Notes under the pieces: model-generated
The model's input: the letters and a program-made list of their open reading frames with translations, nothing else
Databases searched by the model: none
What the model was told of the DNA's origin: nothing
In this document: positions 48,974 to 61,100 of the stretch, piece by piece
How positions within the stretch are numbered: the stretch's first letter is position 1
Layout: each line of letters opens with the position of its first letter
Program-made: the position numbers and the translations under genes
Source: Opisthorchis felineus
Lineage: Eukaryota > Platyhelminthes > Trematoda > Opisthorchiida > Opisthorchiidae
Length of the DNA stretch: 64,000 nt
Assembly: GCA_004794785.1 (NCBI GenBank)
Contig: SJOL01006487.1
Span: forward strand, 1,049,871-1,113,870
Reading direction: 5' to 3'

Positions 48974-51524
48974 AGAAATAAACATGGAGTCCTCTTCCGT
49001 ACTTGAGTAATCGAAAGTCAGCTGGTTTCAGGAGCTTGAACTGACTTGAAAACAGACCAACCATCCCGACCTCCACTGCAGGTTGGAGTTGGACGAAATA
49101 CATCATACCATCACTCACCATAAGTTTACCGTGACTTTGCATCTACCATGAGTTGTGTAAGTCATCAGATATGCCGTTGCAAACCGTCCCCACAGAATCT
49201 CTAGTAGATGATTTAACTTGAGTTATTTCCGCAACTAGGACGACAGTCACTGCGCACCTGGTCCTGACAACAACAACGTTGTGACAACTTCTTTTACTTT
49301 CCAGGAGACCGTACAACTTCTCTGAAAGCATTTTTCGTCCAATAACTCCGTTTCTGAGTCGACGTGCTTCATTCCATTAACTCAAGTCTGTGCACTGAGC
49401 GTGTCAGAGCTAGAGAGAAGACAGCGGTGTGCACGCAACTGCAGGTACGGTGGAGTGTGCTTACTGATCCACTGCGCTAATGTGAACTACAGGTATGCCC
49501 GTGTGACCAGGTGCACTAACGAATAACCAGAAGGAGAGCACAACTTTTAATCCTTGGTCGATAAACTGTCTACCGGCCTGATGTACATGTTGCTGTGAAC
49601 GGAAATAGCACATGCAACAACAATCAAAAGGGTGAAATGAGGTCATTAAGCTGTGTTCCCTGTTAGTAGAAAAGTAGCCGCCGTTTAGTTGGACATTCTT
49701 TGCCTAGAGTTTTCATCAATATGAAGGGCTTACTAACGGCATTCATAGGGGCTACCTTATAGGGACCTTCGAGCACGATAGAAGCTGTTTGTTTCTTCCA
49801 CAGTCATATGAAAGAAAGAGTAATCGATGGAAGCATTTACACGAAATGTAGATTTATGCGAATTATATTGCCACGATGATCAGTATGCGTTGAAAACGAG
49901 ATTTGTTGGATCGATTACAATACACAACTGTGAGGCTTATGACTGATAATGATGACTTACATTTACGAGAAAACTGATGAAGTTGTTAAGCCTATTACGC
50001 GAAATGAAAGCTATCCTAAGACTGTCCACATATTAGGCAGAAATAATCGGTATTACCATTTTGTAGATTTTTTAAAACTTTTCCCGTTTGTCATTAGTCC
50101 ACACAAAAGTGATCAGAGTAATTGAAGTTCTGGGTCTCCCAAATTCTCTGCTCTCCCGAAAAGAGAAAAACCTGGCACAATCCATTGACGTGGGTCCAAC
50201 GAAGCGTGCCAAATGACTGCGGGACAAAGTGGCGCAGAAACCGTTGCCGTGCCTCGGTAAAATTAGACAGAGGCGGTGTTTGAAACAAAATATGATAATG
50301 ATCTAGACCATCTGTTCCTGTGAGCTCATGCAATGAAAAGTTCGCTCCACCACACAATCGCTCCATTTCCCAGGGTTTTCAACCGGTGTTGCTGGGGCAT
50401 TAAATTCCGATCCAGTCCCGTCCCTGTTGTCAGCAAACTGGTAAAATAGCCTAGAAATCCCCGTTACTGTCTGCGCTGTTCAACCAGGAGTGACACTGAC
50501 AAGTTACTGATTTTCGGCACACTAAGTCCGAATTACTACACCTACTTGTAGGCTGATTCCACCTACAGAATGTACATCGGCTTCTCTCATCAATTTCACT
50601 CTAAATACCGTGCTGACCGAAGTCGAGCATCATATTGCGTCCATACTATATGTTGAAGTCGTCGATTCAGCCTCTGATCGGTTAGGTCAGAATCCCCCTA
50701 TCTCATGATTTCTCGATGGACACGCAAATGAATAAAGACAGTCTGAGTGGCGAGGTACAGTTTGTGCGACACTGAATAAAAACAGGTTACACGGTCAAGT
50801 TACTCTCACGGAAAATATTGCCCAATCAAAACTTTAGCAGGTTTGATGATCATGACCGAAGTGTGAATAGGAAAAAATTAAAGTTTAGTGAAGGAATAGA
50901 TGATGGAACTGGGGAAACGTCCAACCAGCTAAGTCAGGCAAGTAAACCCAACTGGCTTCCTGCTTTGGAAAGGTCCTGTAGGAATATGTACTTCTACTTC
51001 GGAGTACGTCAGTTCAGATTGCGGGGTGTTAAGTCAAATAATATAAATAGTGAAGAGCACCGAAAGAAGCGAATAGAAGGAAAGACGGAGCAATGAAGCC
51101 AGACTTTTAGTGGTACCGCTCTCAACATACTACTCTGGTAAAACTTGCATTAAGTTCTTTCGATTTGAGATATTTTGGAACGGTCGGCTAGTTGATTCTC
51201 ATTAAAGCGGAACTTCAGCGTTGACAGCGTAACTAGAGATATCACATGAATACACAAGGACTGTCAAGAAATTTGGGCATTCAAACGCTTTGTGAGGAAC
51301 AGGGAGTGCTGCGAACTCCCTACTATCACTGAAATCTAGAATACCAGTGTAGGGTATATTGGAAACTAAAGCTACTGGACTTATCTAACTTGTATTGACT
51401 GAAGGCATCTGAGAAACGATTCCCCGTTAGGTAATGGTTACTCACTTTCAACTCGTTTCTAAAATATCTGTGGCTGTAGAGCGCGACCTTGGTAAATGAA
51501 GCATCTGGTTTTTTTATTGGTTGA
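48974..51524. other. Non-coding stretch, nothing firm
   Basis: The minus opening 50094-50366 contains DHYHILFQTPPLSNFTEARQ, faintly like the Cys/His tail region after non-LTR reverse transcriptases. It lacks the paired Cys residues and is not called. Confidence 0.4.
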
Positions 51525-51905
51525 AGGTATTATTCACAAGTTTGCTAAGAATTCTCCGGCAGCCAGACAGGTTTCGCCCTTCCTGGGGCTCATCAGGTAG
51601 GCGTAGTCCCCGAGCTTCCATTAACCTAATGTTCCACCTGATAGTCATACTGTACGTAACTGACGAAATACACCCACTGGGGTTAACGAGATACTCAAAA
51701 CGAAACTCTCGTTTATGATGTTCTTCAGCAACCTTATGAGTAGTGTGTTTTGTCAAGAAGGATACAGTGATTTTGTAGCTATGGTGGCAACCGAAACATG
51801 AGGCGGCCTTTGTGCAACACATTCATTTGACGAATGGCATAAACGAGAGAATTATTTAGGTCTTTTGTTAACATCATTGTACTTTGAAAATACGTGTATT
51901 CGGGT
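51525..51905. repeat. Hammerhead repeat, inverted dimer
   Basis: The minus-strand ribozyme unit (51525-51725) is joined at about 51728 to a plus-strand piece. The plus-strand piece starts CAACCTTATGAGTAGTGTG, passes through GAAACATGAGGCGGCC, and ends near 51903. The junction differs from those at 10.7 and 19.8 kb. Confidence 0.75.
51556..51608 (-). ncRNA. Hammerhead ribozyme with broken stem I
   Basis: On the minus strand CUGAUGA (51596-51590), stem II GCCC/GGGC, GAAAC and a GUC cleavage triplet are kept. The palindrome has become ACCUGU. The 3' strand of stem I reads UGGCUG and no longer pairs in register with GCCUAC, consistent with loss of one G. It is probably inactive. Confidence 0.65.
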
Positions 51906-53889
51906 CAGTCGTTATTCTACTTGCCACTGGTCAATTCTGGATTCCGACAAGTTTTGATCTGGTTTAATAGATTCGTTCGGCAAAAAACACCTTGATATTA
52001 CGTAACCAGCTCACTCTAACTTAGTAAAAGTACTTAAGTCTATAGAAGCGCAACAATTTGAAAGCACCACGGGGACCAACTACGTGGGTTTAGCACACGA
52101 GGGGTATCAGTCTTTTTGGAAGCTGATCGTACCCAGGACACCTGAAAGTAACTTTGTACGCAATCATACTATTCACTTCAGAACCCTTGTACACATCGTC
52201 TGAGCTCATAGAAAGTGAGGTCGTTCAAAACAAAAGCAATGTAGGACGAGTCAGAAATCAAACCGAAGATAGGCCTTTTCTAACAACGGAAGAGACTGCA
52301 CTATCCGCCAAAAACACACCTAGGACACTCAACGCCGGTATGTACTTAACAGTTGATGGTACCCTCTAGTACTCTATTTGACCTTTACTTGAATAATGCT
52401 GCAACCTTGTCACATCAGGCAACGTGTACCTCTGAAATACGACCCTCCAGACAAACTAAAAACTTCTTTTACGGCGAGTACTCCAACCCCGGTTACACTG
52501 GGTCCTCTCGTCATGCCTACTGATTGCTCTTTTCAGCAGCGTAAAACTGCAGCAATCCGAATGTTTAAATCAGAAGGATTTCAGGCAGATGCATGCCAGC
52601 TACACGTTGCTATATCACATGGCCCAGTGATGGGACTGTAGTTCAAGAATCGACGACGCCCCGTCGGACACACCGAAACACCATGCAAACGAATAATCAG
52701 GTACGGTGGTTTGGGCGGAAAACAATCTAATCTTTTCTTATACGGATTTAAACCCCAAAATGAAATTAACAATCTTGAATCCTGGTGGTTCTCATACGCC
52801 TAATTTAGACGGTCCATCCAAGGTTCATAAGCCAAATATACCCATCCCGCCAGTAATAGCCAAGTATGGTCAACCTACGACGCACAAGCCAAAGTGTTGG
52901 TCAATGTTCTCCAATCCGTGAGGGTTGGGCTTACAAGACATTGCTTAAGGACTACCTACGAAAATGCTGTAGGTATTACTGTGTTACTTTCAATCTTCAG
53001 ACAACAAACCTGATTGTTTATCCAAGGCACGCACCAAACAGTCCCGCGCAGTTCAGACAATCCGGGATATGTGCCAGATAAATTGTTCGAGCTAGCGTCG
53101 ACATCAACATTCCGATAACAACCGAAGCGTAAAGGACGAAATATCACGTTTCGCCCTCAGCCTCCATCACAGCTCTGTGCTGACAAATCTGGACCATGGT
53201 TACTACAACTTCCTGCGCGTGAGTCAAGTGTTATCACCAACACCACCTCGAAGCCCAGTTCGAGTGGCACTAGCGTGCCACAACAATCGCTGCCCCGTCT
53301 TCACACTTACATAGCCGCGTTGGCAACTCTGTCCGCCCGCCCACATCATTTCCGTTTTATCAGCGGTGCGAATCATGTTGCTATGCTGACTCGACGGCTC
53401 GATAGGCTGATGAAACAAGCATGCGCTGAGCAGATCAGATCTGTTAGCTCCCGAGCTTGAGGTGAGGGCTGTAGAATAATATGATAAGCTCAGGTCCACA
53501 GCTCAGGGCAGGTGGGGTGGGAATGCGGACCGGCTTGAACCAACTGGGACCAATTATCGCCGGCACATTGCAAGTTTGACGCAATCATCGTGGTTCGGTA
53601 GCAGAGGCCTGAAATCTCCGGGGCGCAATTAACAACTTTTTTGAATGCTAGGTGGGATCGAGTCATGACAGATTCTGTCCCGCATGCGGGCTCAGACACC
53701 CGGACTCGAGATGATCCACAGACGCAGTGAAGGCGCTGAAAATTGGCTGGAGAACCACCGTTCCGAGTGCGCAAATCACAGTGACCAAAGAGGATTAACA
53801 GGCATTGGATTATAGGCAGCCACATGGGACACCTTTCAATATGGTGGTTCAGATAACATTCACAGCTCTTGTGGCTTTTCCAGCAGCGA
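51906..53889. other. Stretch upstream of the Penelope relic, with a G+C-richer block
   Basis: About 53160-53830 is visibly richer in G+C than its surroundings, with open frames on the minus strand (53224-53499 and 53490-53825). It has no reverse transcriptase motifs in either direction, so it is not evidently the missing 5' part of the Penelope element. It may be another dispersed repeat. Confidence 0.45.
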
Positions 53890-54243
53890 TAAAAGTCAAC
53901 CCCAATGTACCCTCTACCTTATAAGTTGTATCAGTTCACGTGCTGTTGTGGTGAGCCGTACGTTGGAAGAACAGATAGGCACTTATGCGACGCATTCCAG
54001 AACATTTGCCTCGCTATTGGAGTCAGGTGACCAATCTATCGACCGATAGTCTACAAGCTGAGACCCGCAAACCTGCCTTATCGACCACCAGACACATTCT
54101 ATCCACTGAACACAGGGTTGACCCCAGTACATTGTCCTCAATTTTACTCCGCAATGTCAACTCGAAACAGTCAACTTTCAGTGAAGCCATGTTGAGCGCA
54201 CGAAAGACCTTGGCGGAAGCTATTAGCTTGTACCGGACTTAAG
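53890..54243 (+). pseudogene. Penelope-like element, GIY-YIG endonuclease C-terminal relic
   Basis: Two reading frames in series spell the C-terminal endonuclease of a Penelope-like retroelement. The first frame (from about 53908) gives YKLYQFTCCCGEPYVGRTDR, containing the Cys-rich strand and YVG of the GIY-YIG fold. A one-base frameshift near 53983 then leads into MRRIPEHLPRYWSQ, which supplies the conserved Arg and the Glu-His pair. The ORF continues with TTRHILSTEHRVDP (conserved His/Asp region) and ends LAEAISLYRT then TAA at 54240-54242. This tail order is typical of animal Penelope-like elements. The reverse transcriptase core and its YxDD-type motif are not found upstream, so this is a 5'-truncated, frameshifted dead copy. 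Elements of this class are established carriers of hammerhead ribozymes, which makes them a plausible source of mobilising enzymes for the hammerhead repeats here. Confidence 0.8.
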
Positions 54244-56707
54244 AATCGGACCTGATTGGTCCACCATACGACTGACTCCGTTCCACTGTATTAATGCTGC
54301 TTATCCCTAGTTTTTATGTGTATAATTAATTGTTTTAGTAATGAGGGTGAGGAGATAAAAGCGAAATGTCGACATACCGCAGCCTTTTTCTTCTTACTGC
54401 ATTATTCAGACTGATAAACGGGACCAAATATTTTGAATTGTTTTTGTTCTTTCCGTTCACAGCTTATGTTTTGTTGGTTCCGAGAATGCTCCATTGCTGT
54501 ACTGCTCCTCAGATTGCTGTCTTGTCTATCAGGTGATAATCTATTTGGACTTCTTAGTGTGACAGACTCATACAATTGTTTATTTATGTAAAAAAAGAAC
54601 TTGAGCTAACTGTGGTCTCCATTGTGGAGGCTTCTTCGATCTAGACGTCTGCTCCAGAGGTTGAATGTAAATTTGATGCGCATAGGTGAATTTGAATTCC
54701 TACAGTTAAAGACATGCAGAGGTAAATACGTCTATTGCTGTATTATTATACCGAATTTTGTTACATTAACCTGGTTTTTCGACATCTTAGGTCTGAGGGT
54801 ATTACACGTCACTCAACGTGAACTACTTGAAAATAGGGCATATTCATTAGGTCCTGACAGTTGATTAATGGTAACTGTATTTGGGATCCGTCAGCCTCAG
54901 GGCGCAGGCCTTGTTGTCATTGTGGCCTTCTAGAATGCAGCTGAGTCCACTGTCCTTTGGACTGCCAGTTCATCGATCATATTTGCGCAGCTATATATTA
55001 GGTACGTATTAATGGATCGAGCCAAACAAACCAAGCGACTTTTCCTACCACTATGAAGATGTTGTTGGTACGGCATGTTTGAAAGCTCTTCTACAATCAG
55101 CTGCCAGTTTCATAAATTTTGGGTCTCATCTCGGAAGGCATAATGACCGGTTTTTAATCGACCTTAACCTTGGTGTCACTTCTTTAGCCTAAATGAACAT
55201 ATGGCCAGATTTTGCAGTTCATAATCAGTTGAGGTACTTTATAAATGTTGTAACCGATAGTTTTGGACTAAAAGGCGAACGAACAGGAAGATGTCATGCA
55301 GCACGGCGAGACAACGCTCGGCAAGTATGCGTGCGTGCATGATCATCCTAATAAAAAACAAGAGATTCATTCAATTATTCAAATACACAAGCACCTTTGT
55401 TAGTTGATTGATGGCCACCCAAGAGCTGAGTATGGGGAACAGCACGAATTGGAAATATCTATCGGTTAGCACATCGAGTTGGTCAAATGATAAGGTTGGA
55501 CTTTGCAACCATGTGGATATTAAGAGGATAGGTTGGTCAAAAACCATTAATTGCAGTTCAACATTTTCCATCATGTCATAAAACAAGGGGACATACGTTC
55601 TGAGGAAAAGGATCCTAGTTCTCCTTTTCAACTGCATTGTGTTCAGTTTAGCACATATCCAAGACTACGAGGGGTTTCACTGGACAAACTACTCGCTTAC
55701 TGAATTAATGCTCAGAAGTTATTTATTGTATATCAGACAGAAATCACATCATTGGTGATCATGGTTGTATGCTGCTTTGCACCCCATAGGCTTCGGCACT
55801 GGGTAGGGTGCGTCCAGCATAATCCGCCTAGTCTGAGATTCCTCGTCGTTCCATTGTTTGGTGCTGGGCAGTCGCCAAGATTAATGGTCGTAAATGGTTT
55901 GGCGAACTATTCGCTTCATGACATTGTTGTGCCTACAGTTCGCCATGAATATATCGTTGCAAAGGATAACGAAATTTCCCCAGAGAGACAATACGGAGTG
56001 TTACATGACTAAGGAATGGACAACACACTCAGGGACCATAATGGTGGATACGAAATTTCGTCGAACCGGTCTACACTAAGTCACGCGACAGAACAAAATG
56101 CGGCATACCGTTTCTCATTATGAGGTTATTCTAGCAGCTCTTGGTTTATGGACTTGAGCGAACGGTTCTTCCCGTCACGCTCTCAACACCCAAAATCCGT
56201 CACCAAATCTGGCGCATTTCATCACGGAGACTACAGTGTCCGATGCCAGTGTCATGGCACCAGCTAAGGCATACATGCATGATTACGTTTGTCGGGGCAC
56301 GGGGATTGACTGCGGTCAATAAAGTCATGTCAACGGTTGGTTTGTGTGTGCGGTCCGTCATCATCGAGGGAGAAGGCACTTGTGTATACATATGTAAGTG
56401 TAGCTTTTTCTACGAATAATGGTGAGTCGATGAGAATTGAATAACGAACCGGTATCGACAGCTACAGGCAACACGACTAAATAATGGAAAACACTGGAAT
56501 CGATACATCTCTGTGACGAACGTTAGAGACTAAGACGTCACACAGGCAAAGGCGAGTAGGAAGGTGATATCCGTCATTCACAAAACTTAAGTCACAGGTG
56601 CATTACCAGTATCACGCAAGCTCATCAATCATCAATGAAATTAAATTGGAAACTCAGCTACCTAACTACACGGTTCACATAAGCACCAACTAGATGCCAC
56701 CCGTCGA
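54244..56707. other. Non-coding stretch after the Penelope relic
   Basis: At 54346-54376 a GTGAGGAG...GCGAAATGTCGAC string loosely recalls a hammerhead core, but the first core C is G and no stem III can form. The rest holds only short motif-free openings. Confidence 0.45.
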
Positions 56708-56778
56708 GCGCCGATGGTGTAGGGGTATCATGCAACCCTCCCACGGTTGCGACCCGGGTTCGAATCCCGGTCGGCGCA
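56708..56778 (+). tRNA. tRNA-Gly: tRNA-Gly(CCC)
   Basis: This is a complete 71-nt tRNA gene. The acceptor stem GCGCCGA pairs perfectly with TCGGCGC, followed by discriminator A. The D arm begins TGGTGTAGGGGTA (box A). The anticodon stem CAACC/GGTTG encloses loop CTCCCAC, with T33 and anticodon CCC. The T arm GACCCGGGTTCGAATCCCGG contains a perfect box B. There is no intron and no encoded CCA, as expected for a nuclear eukaryotic gene. Every stem is fully paired, unlike the decayed tRNA-like SINE heads elsewhere in the window, so it is probably functional. It stands alone with no tRNA neighbour. Confidence 0.97.
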
Positions 56779-59700
56779 TTTTCCCTCTGCTGATGAAAAT
56801 TCCCGCCGGCGAATGCGGTGGCGTTTCCCCCTCTTTCCCCTGGCGTCCGAGTGTGATGTCTTCATATTCCGGTTCATGGATCGGACACTTAAACATAAGG
56901 TGAGCTTCGGATATATAGCCATGACCAATTGCTACTTCGGATTGACAGCTGAGATGTCCAGTGCTGACTGGTGTCTTTTTCTACATACCCTAGAAGATAA
57001 TCGCCTGCCGTCTAACCACTCAATAGCGGAAAGATGCCGTACGCTTCCTGGTATGGTGGCTGACAGCACCACTGAGTTCTATACTACCGGATAGGGGTCA
57101 GTAGCGTAAGTTTAAACAAAGCGTGGCAACAGACAGGCCATCTGCACCTGTTGGCCCAATCGTTACTTGGTTTTCATTATTGTGGGGTCTACTCACCGCT
57201 GGCTATTTCGGAAACCCGTTCTGGCCATGGCAGGCCTTTAAGTAAAAATTGTGACTGATGCACCTACAAACTCCAAGAGAGTGTTTTACATGATGCTACT
57301 TTGCAATAAGTGTAGTAATTGTTGTCCTTAAGTAGGTTTGACCTTTGGGACTGATAAAAAGTCTAGTCTAGACCGAAGATTTTCTAATCTGGCCTTTTCC
57401 CCTCTGGAAATTTCCTGCTTCTCAAATATCCTAAATAAACATGACATACGGATAGCAAGCAGCCTTCCGGCAAATTGATTGTATGAAAAACTACTTCTAC
57501 TACTACCCTCCCACTTTCCCCCTTTTTTCGTCAGAATCTGAAGATGTCGCACGCTTATCAGGTCTACCAAGTGCAGGAACTAGATCGCAAAGCGCCCAGT
57601 GCCTAAACAGTTCACGATTTTAAGATTATGGCTGCAGATGAGAAAACTGATGACCGATAGGGAAGCTCGGTTTTCCGTTACCCACCTGTTTCGTTGGTTG
57701 AGTGTAGCGCTGGGTGGTCATTTTGGCAGCATATAAACCAATTGTCAATACGTGCAGTTCTACTTCGTAAAACCAGTGACCGTTGGGTCATGCAGATCAC
57801 TGGATCATTTTACTGTGACTGTTTCTGGACAACTGGACGAAGAGTTTGGGCTTACGACATCTGAAACACCACACATCTGCGTCAATTAACTCTGAACGTC
57901 ATTTCATATGGAAACGTTTTTAACATTTTGGTATGAAATGTGATCAGCTCACATTGATGGACATCGGTAGTAATCGACAATCGCGTGTGTCTCTTTGTAT
58001 GATGACCTGTGTTACCCTTTTTCGAAGTCACTTCCCGCTAAACCATTATGTGACATGGAACAAGGTAGCATAATAAAAGGGTTTGGTCACTTATAGCGAT
58101 TAAGTGCACCGGTTAAATTCACTGATTCAGAACTGTGGAGTGCACACAAATAATGGTATCCGGCGTCCACAACGCACTTTCGACGGTTCCATATGAGATG
58201 GCTGCCACCCACTCTGTATGCCCGAGAAGCCTAAAAACATCGATCCCGTTTAGCATGGTGCATCGTTTCCACTATGTTCGGATCCGTCAGACCGTAGTTA
58301 GGACACAAACGATGGGACACGTGGTAGATACAGCAGTCACAGACATAAGATCCCTCTGGAGAGTACTAAGCCGCTGTCCCGAATAAGGAGCAAGCATGAA
58401 AAATCCTCTCAGTCAATGGATGCATGCAGTACGGCAGAAAATAGCCTTATTGTTTCACTTTGTCCAATTCGACTAATTGCGTCAAGTTAATTATGTATGC
58501 GGCATGGCGGGTATTGAAGAGAAAACCAGCATTGTTTTACGACCAGAACTGATGCACTGAGCTGACGGGACACCTCGTATGAACTTCATAAAATTCGACA
58601 GATTTCTTCAAACGTCGCAGTCAGTCACCCGCCAGGGGGCCCCATGGGATACTTTCCCGGAAACTAACAAGCCACTGATACAAAATGCTTCGCTGTCTGT
58701 TGGGGAAACATCTTTGGTATCAGAACATTTGGTCCATATAGAAAAGGAATATGTACATCAAGTTTAGTTCGTCAAGATGACATCATGTTACCCCAACCGC
58801 TCACTAAAAACTGACCAACCTATAAAAATATGAGCATTTTGTGTTACTTAATTGAAATCAGTAGTGAAAGTTGATTGCTGGTATTCCATGGCAAAAGTGT
58901 GAGCCGAGGCGCACTGAAGTTATTTTGAGTAACTTTGGCAGCCGACGCGACACAGTATGGTGGAAAATCAGTGTGACAGAAACAGACAGACGACCCAAGA
59001 GCACATTTTCGTGCAGAAAGTGTCCGATTTTAACTTTGAGGACAGACTTTCACACTGACGGTGTGGCACCGGGCAGTTTACTGATCCAATATTCGTCAGT
59101 AGTTTTCTTGGGAAAGTGGGAAGGCAGTTTCCAAACAGCAGTCTTTGTCGACTTCATGAGTAGTGTTATATCAAGTAGTCTCTTAGCTGCGAGTGTTTCT
59201 ACGTATATGGTGTGGTACTATTGGCTGGCTAATGTAATATTGAGTTCTCAAACTGCTAACTACCGGAGAAATCACCGACACTGAGCAGAACGGGAGATAC
59301 CCGTATGACGGAGTGACAGAGCTTGAAACATCTAATGTGGCTTCTCAGCTGCAAAAGGAGGCTATGGTTGTAGTGCATACAAGTTATAAAATCGTTTGGA
59401 GAAAATGAGCATTTGTTTGTTTCGGTTTAGGCGTCGACGACTTCGAAACTTGATATCAACTCACATGTATTACCATCCCCAAGGACCGTCTGTTACTCAC
59501 ACAAAGGAAGCCTCTAAACAGATCTCTGTACATGTGGGCACTCGCAGTGGTTATGCATTGATATCAATTACTTGAACGTGAACACAATGCACAGATTTCC
59601 CTAAGAAGAAACTACTTTGTATATACCTTGCATGGAATGCGATCCATAGGATGAATTTGTCATTCTTGATCATGTCTTTGCTAGCAGTGGTAGCAGGCCT

Positions 59701-61064
59701 AACTCCACACAGTCTAGTTTATTTCACTTTGCTGACAACAGTTAAACGGACCATCTATTTTTATTACAGTCTTTGCGAGGGGTACATTAGTTTGGTCGAC
59801 TTCAACTTCACCTGAAATCCCTCGGCGTTACTGATAGGGAAAAGCCGATTTTGAATTCTCATTAAGTGAACCGAAAACCATGAAGCTGCTGGGGAAATAT
59901 ATAGGGTGACCGTTCGCTAAGTGGAAGTTGCACAAGGTGCAGCTTACAATGAGTCTGCTGAGGTGGAAAAGTGGTGATTTACCCGCCTAAATGATTTTCG
60001 CGAGTTAAGTAGATCTAAACAGGTTTTTTCCAGGTCGTATACAACGGCCACTGAAGAGGTCAGTCGACACTGTCACCACAGAGGGGTGGACGTCGGAGTG
60101 TTGTGCTCGAGGGATTTTGAATGACTTGAACTCTCATAACGTTCTTTTCGTTGAGTTGCGAAAAAGAAGTATGGATGACAATATGGAACAAATCAGCCAA
60201 ATATGCGAGAGGCCTTTCTGTACGATCGATGCGGAAAGCTTGATTGGACCAATCAAACGCGACCACCATTCAAGGTTGTTTTGGAGTGGTGGACAGTGCT
60301 CCGTGCTAAAACGATAACAACGGCGCAAGCTACTAACCGGTTTTTAGCACATCTCTGGCTTTTCTACTGTGCCTGTTTAGATTTGGGTAACTAGATAGTT
60401 TCTCAAACCTCGTGCTTCGTTGGGGTTGTACGGTAGCCATGTGAAGAAATGACGGCAAAACTGATTAACGTGATTCTTTATAATGCTAAGAAACGAATAG
60501 GCAGTCTAATTATCGTAAGCTCAGTGTACCGTCTATCTGTTGTTACAGGTCTCATCAACATCATCATCATTTTGAAAGCCTCTGGTTTCATCTTCCTGCT
60601 TCCCACATTCTTGATGCCTAGAGTTAATGTGTTCGCATTCATTTTTTGTGTACAACCGACCGTGCCTATTCACCTTTCATTCGATCAACAGGCTAGGTAG
60701 TTAAGATGAAGCAAACATATCTCTCTACTGGTATCACAACCACACACGAACTCGAAGAGGCTAAGGAGAATGTGTACTGCGCTGGCCTTAGAACGCCTTT
60801 AGGTCGGAATATTTCTACTGAGGCACTTTTTACGGACAGTGTGGATACATATGCAGGCCAATCATCAGAGCGCGCAAAATTTTCAGTGTCCCCATATAGG
60901 TAGCTATTGCTTTGTGTAATCACTCCCAACTTTAGCAAGAACATCACGGCTCTACGCTACGGCTGATCCCTGTTGGGAGAACCACTAATTTAAGCAGGTG
61001 AAGCTGGCGAGAAAAACACTTCCAGCCGACATGATGAAACCAAGATACACTTGTCTCAGAGTAG
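56779..61064. other. Non-coding stretch between tRNA-Gly and the Bud32 gene
   Basis: The longest opening is plus 58871-59284 (137 codons) without family resemblance. No promoter or further RNA gene is evident. Confidence 0.5.
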
Positions 61065-61070
61065 TTTATT
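61065..61070 (-). terminator. Polyadenylation signal AATAAA of the Bud32 gene
   Basis: AATAAA on the minus strand lies 31 nt past the TGA stop codon. It is the first canonical signal downstream and gives a very short 3'UTR, which is common in compact flatworm genes. Confidence 0.75.
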
Positions 61071-61100
61071 AAAATGAAAGAAAACCCATAGCTTTAGGGC

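Noticed and set aside
50094..50366. Possible tail of a non-LTR reverse transcriptase (minus strand)
   Set aside because: It has a loose DHYHILFQ...TEARQRFL resemblance, but the expected Cys pair is missing and no reverse transcriptase motifs lie upstream.
53224..53825. Minus-strand openings in the G+C-richer block as a gene or as the 5' part of the Penelope element
   Set aside because: They lie on the opposite strand to the endonuclease relic and show no reverse transcriptase motifs. The plus strand also lacks them.
58871..59284. 137-codon plus-strand open frame
   Set aside because: No motif, no context and ordinary chance length.
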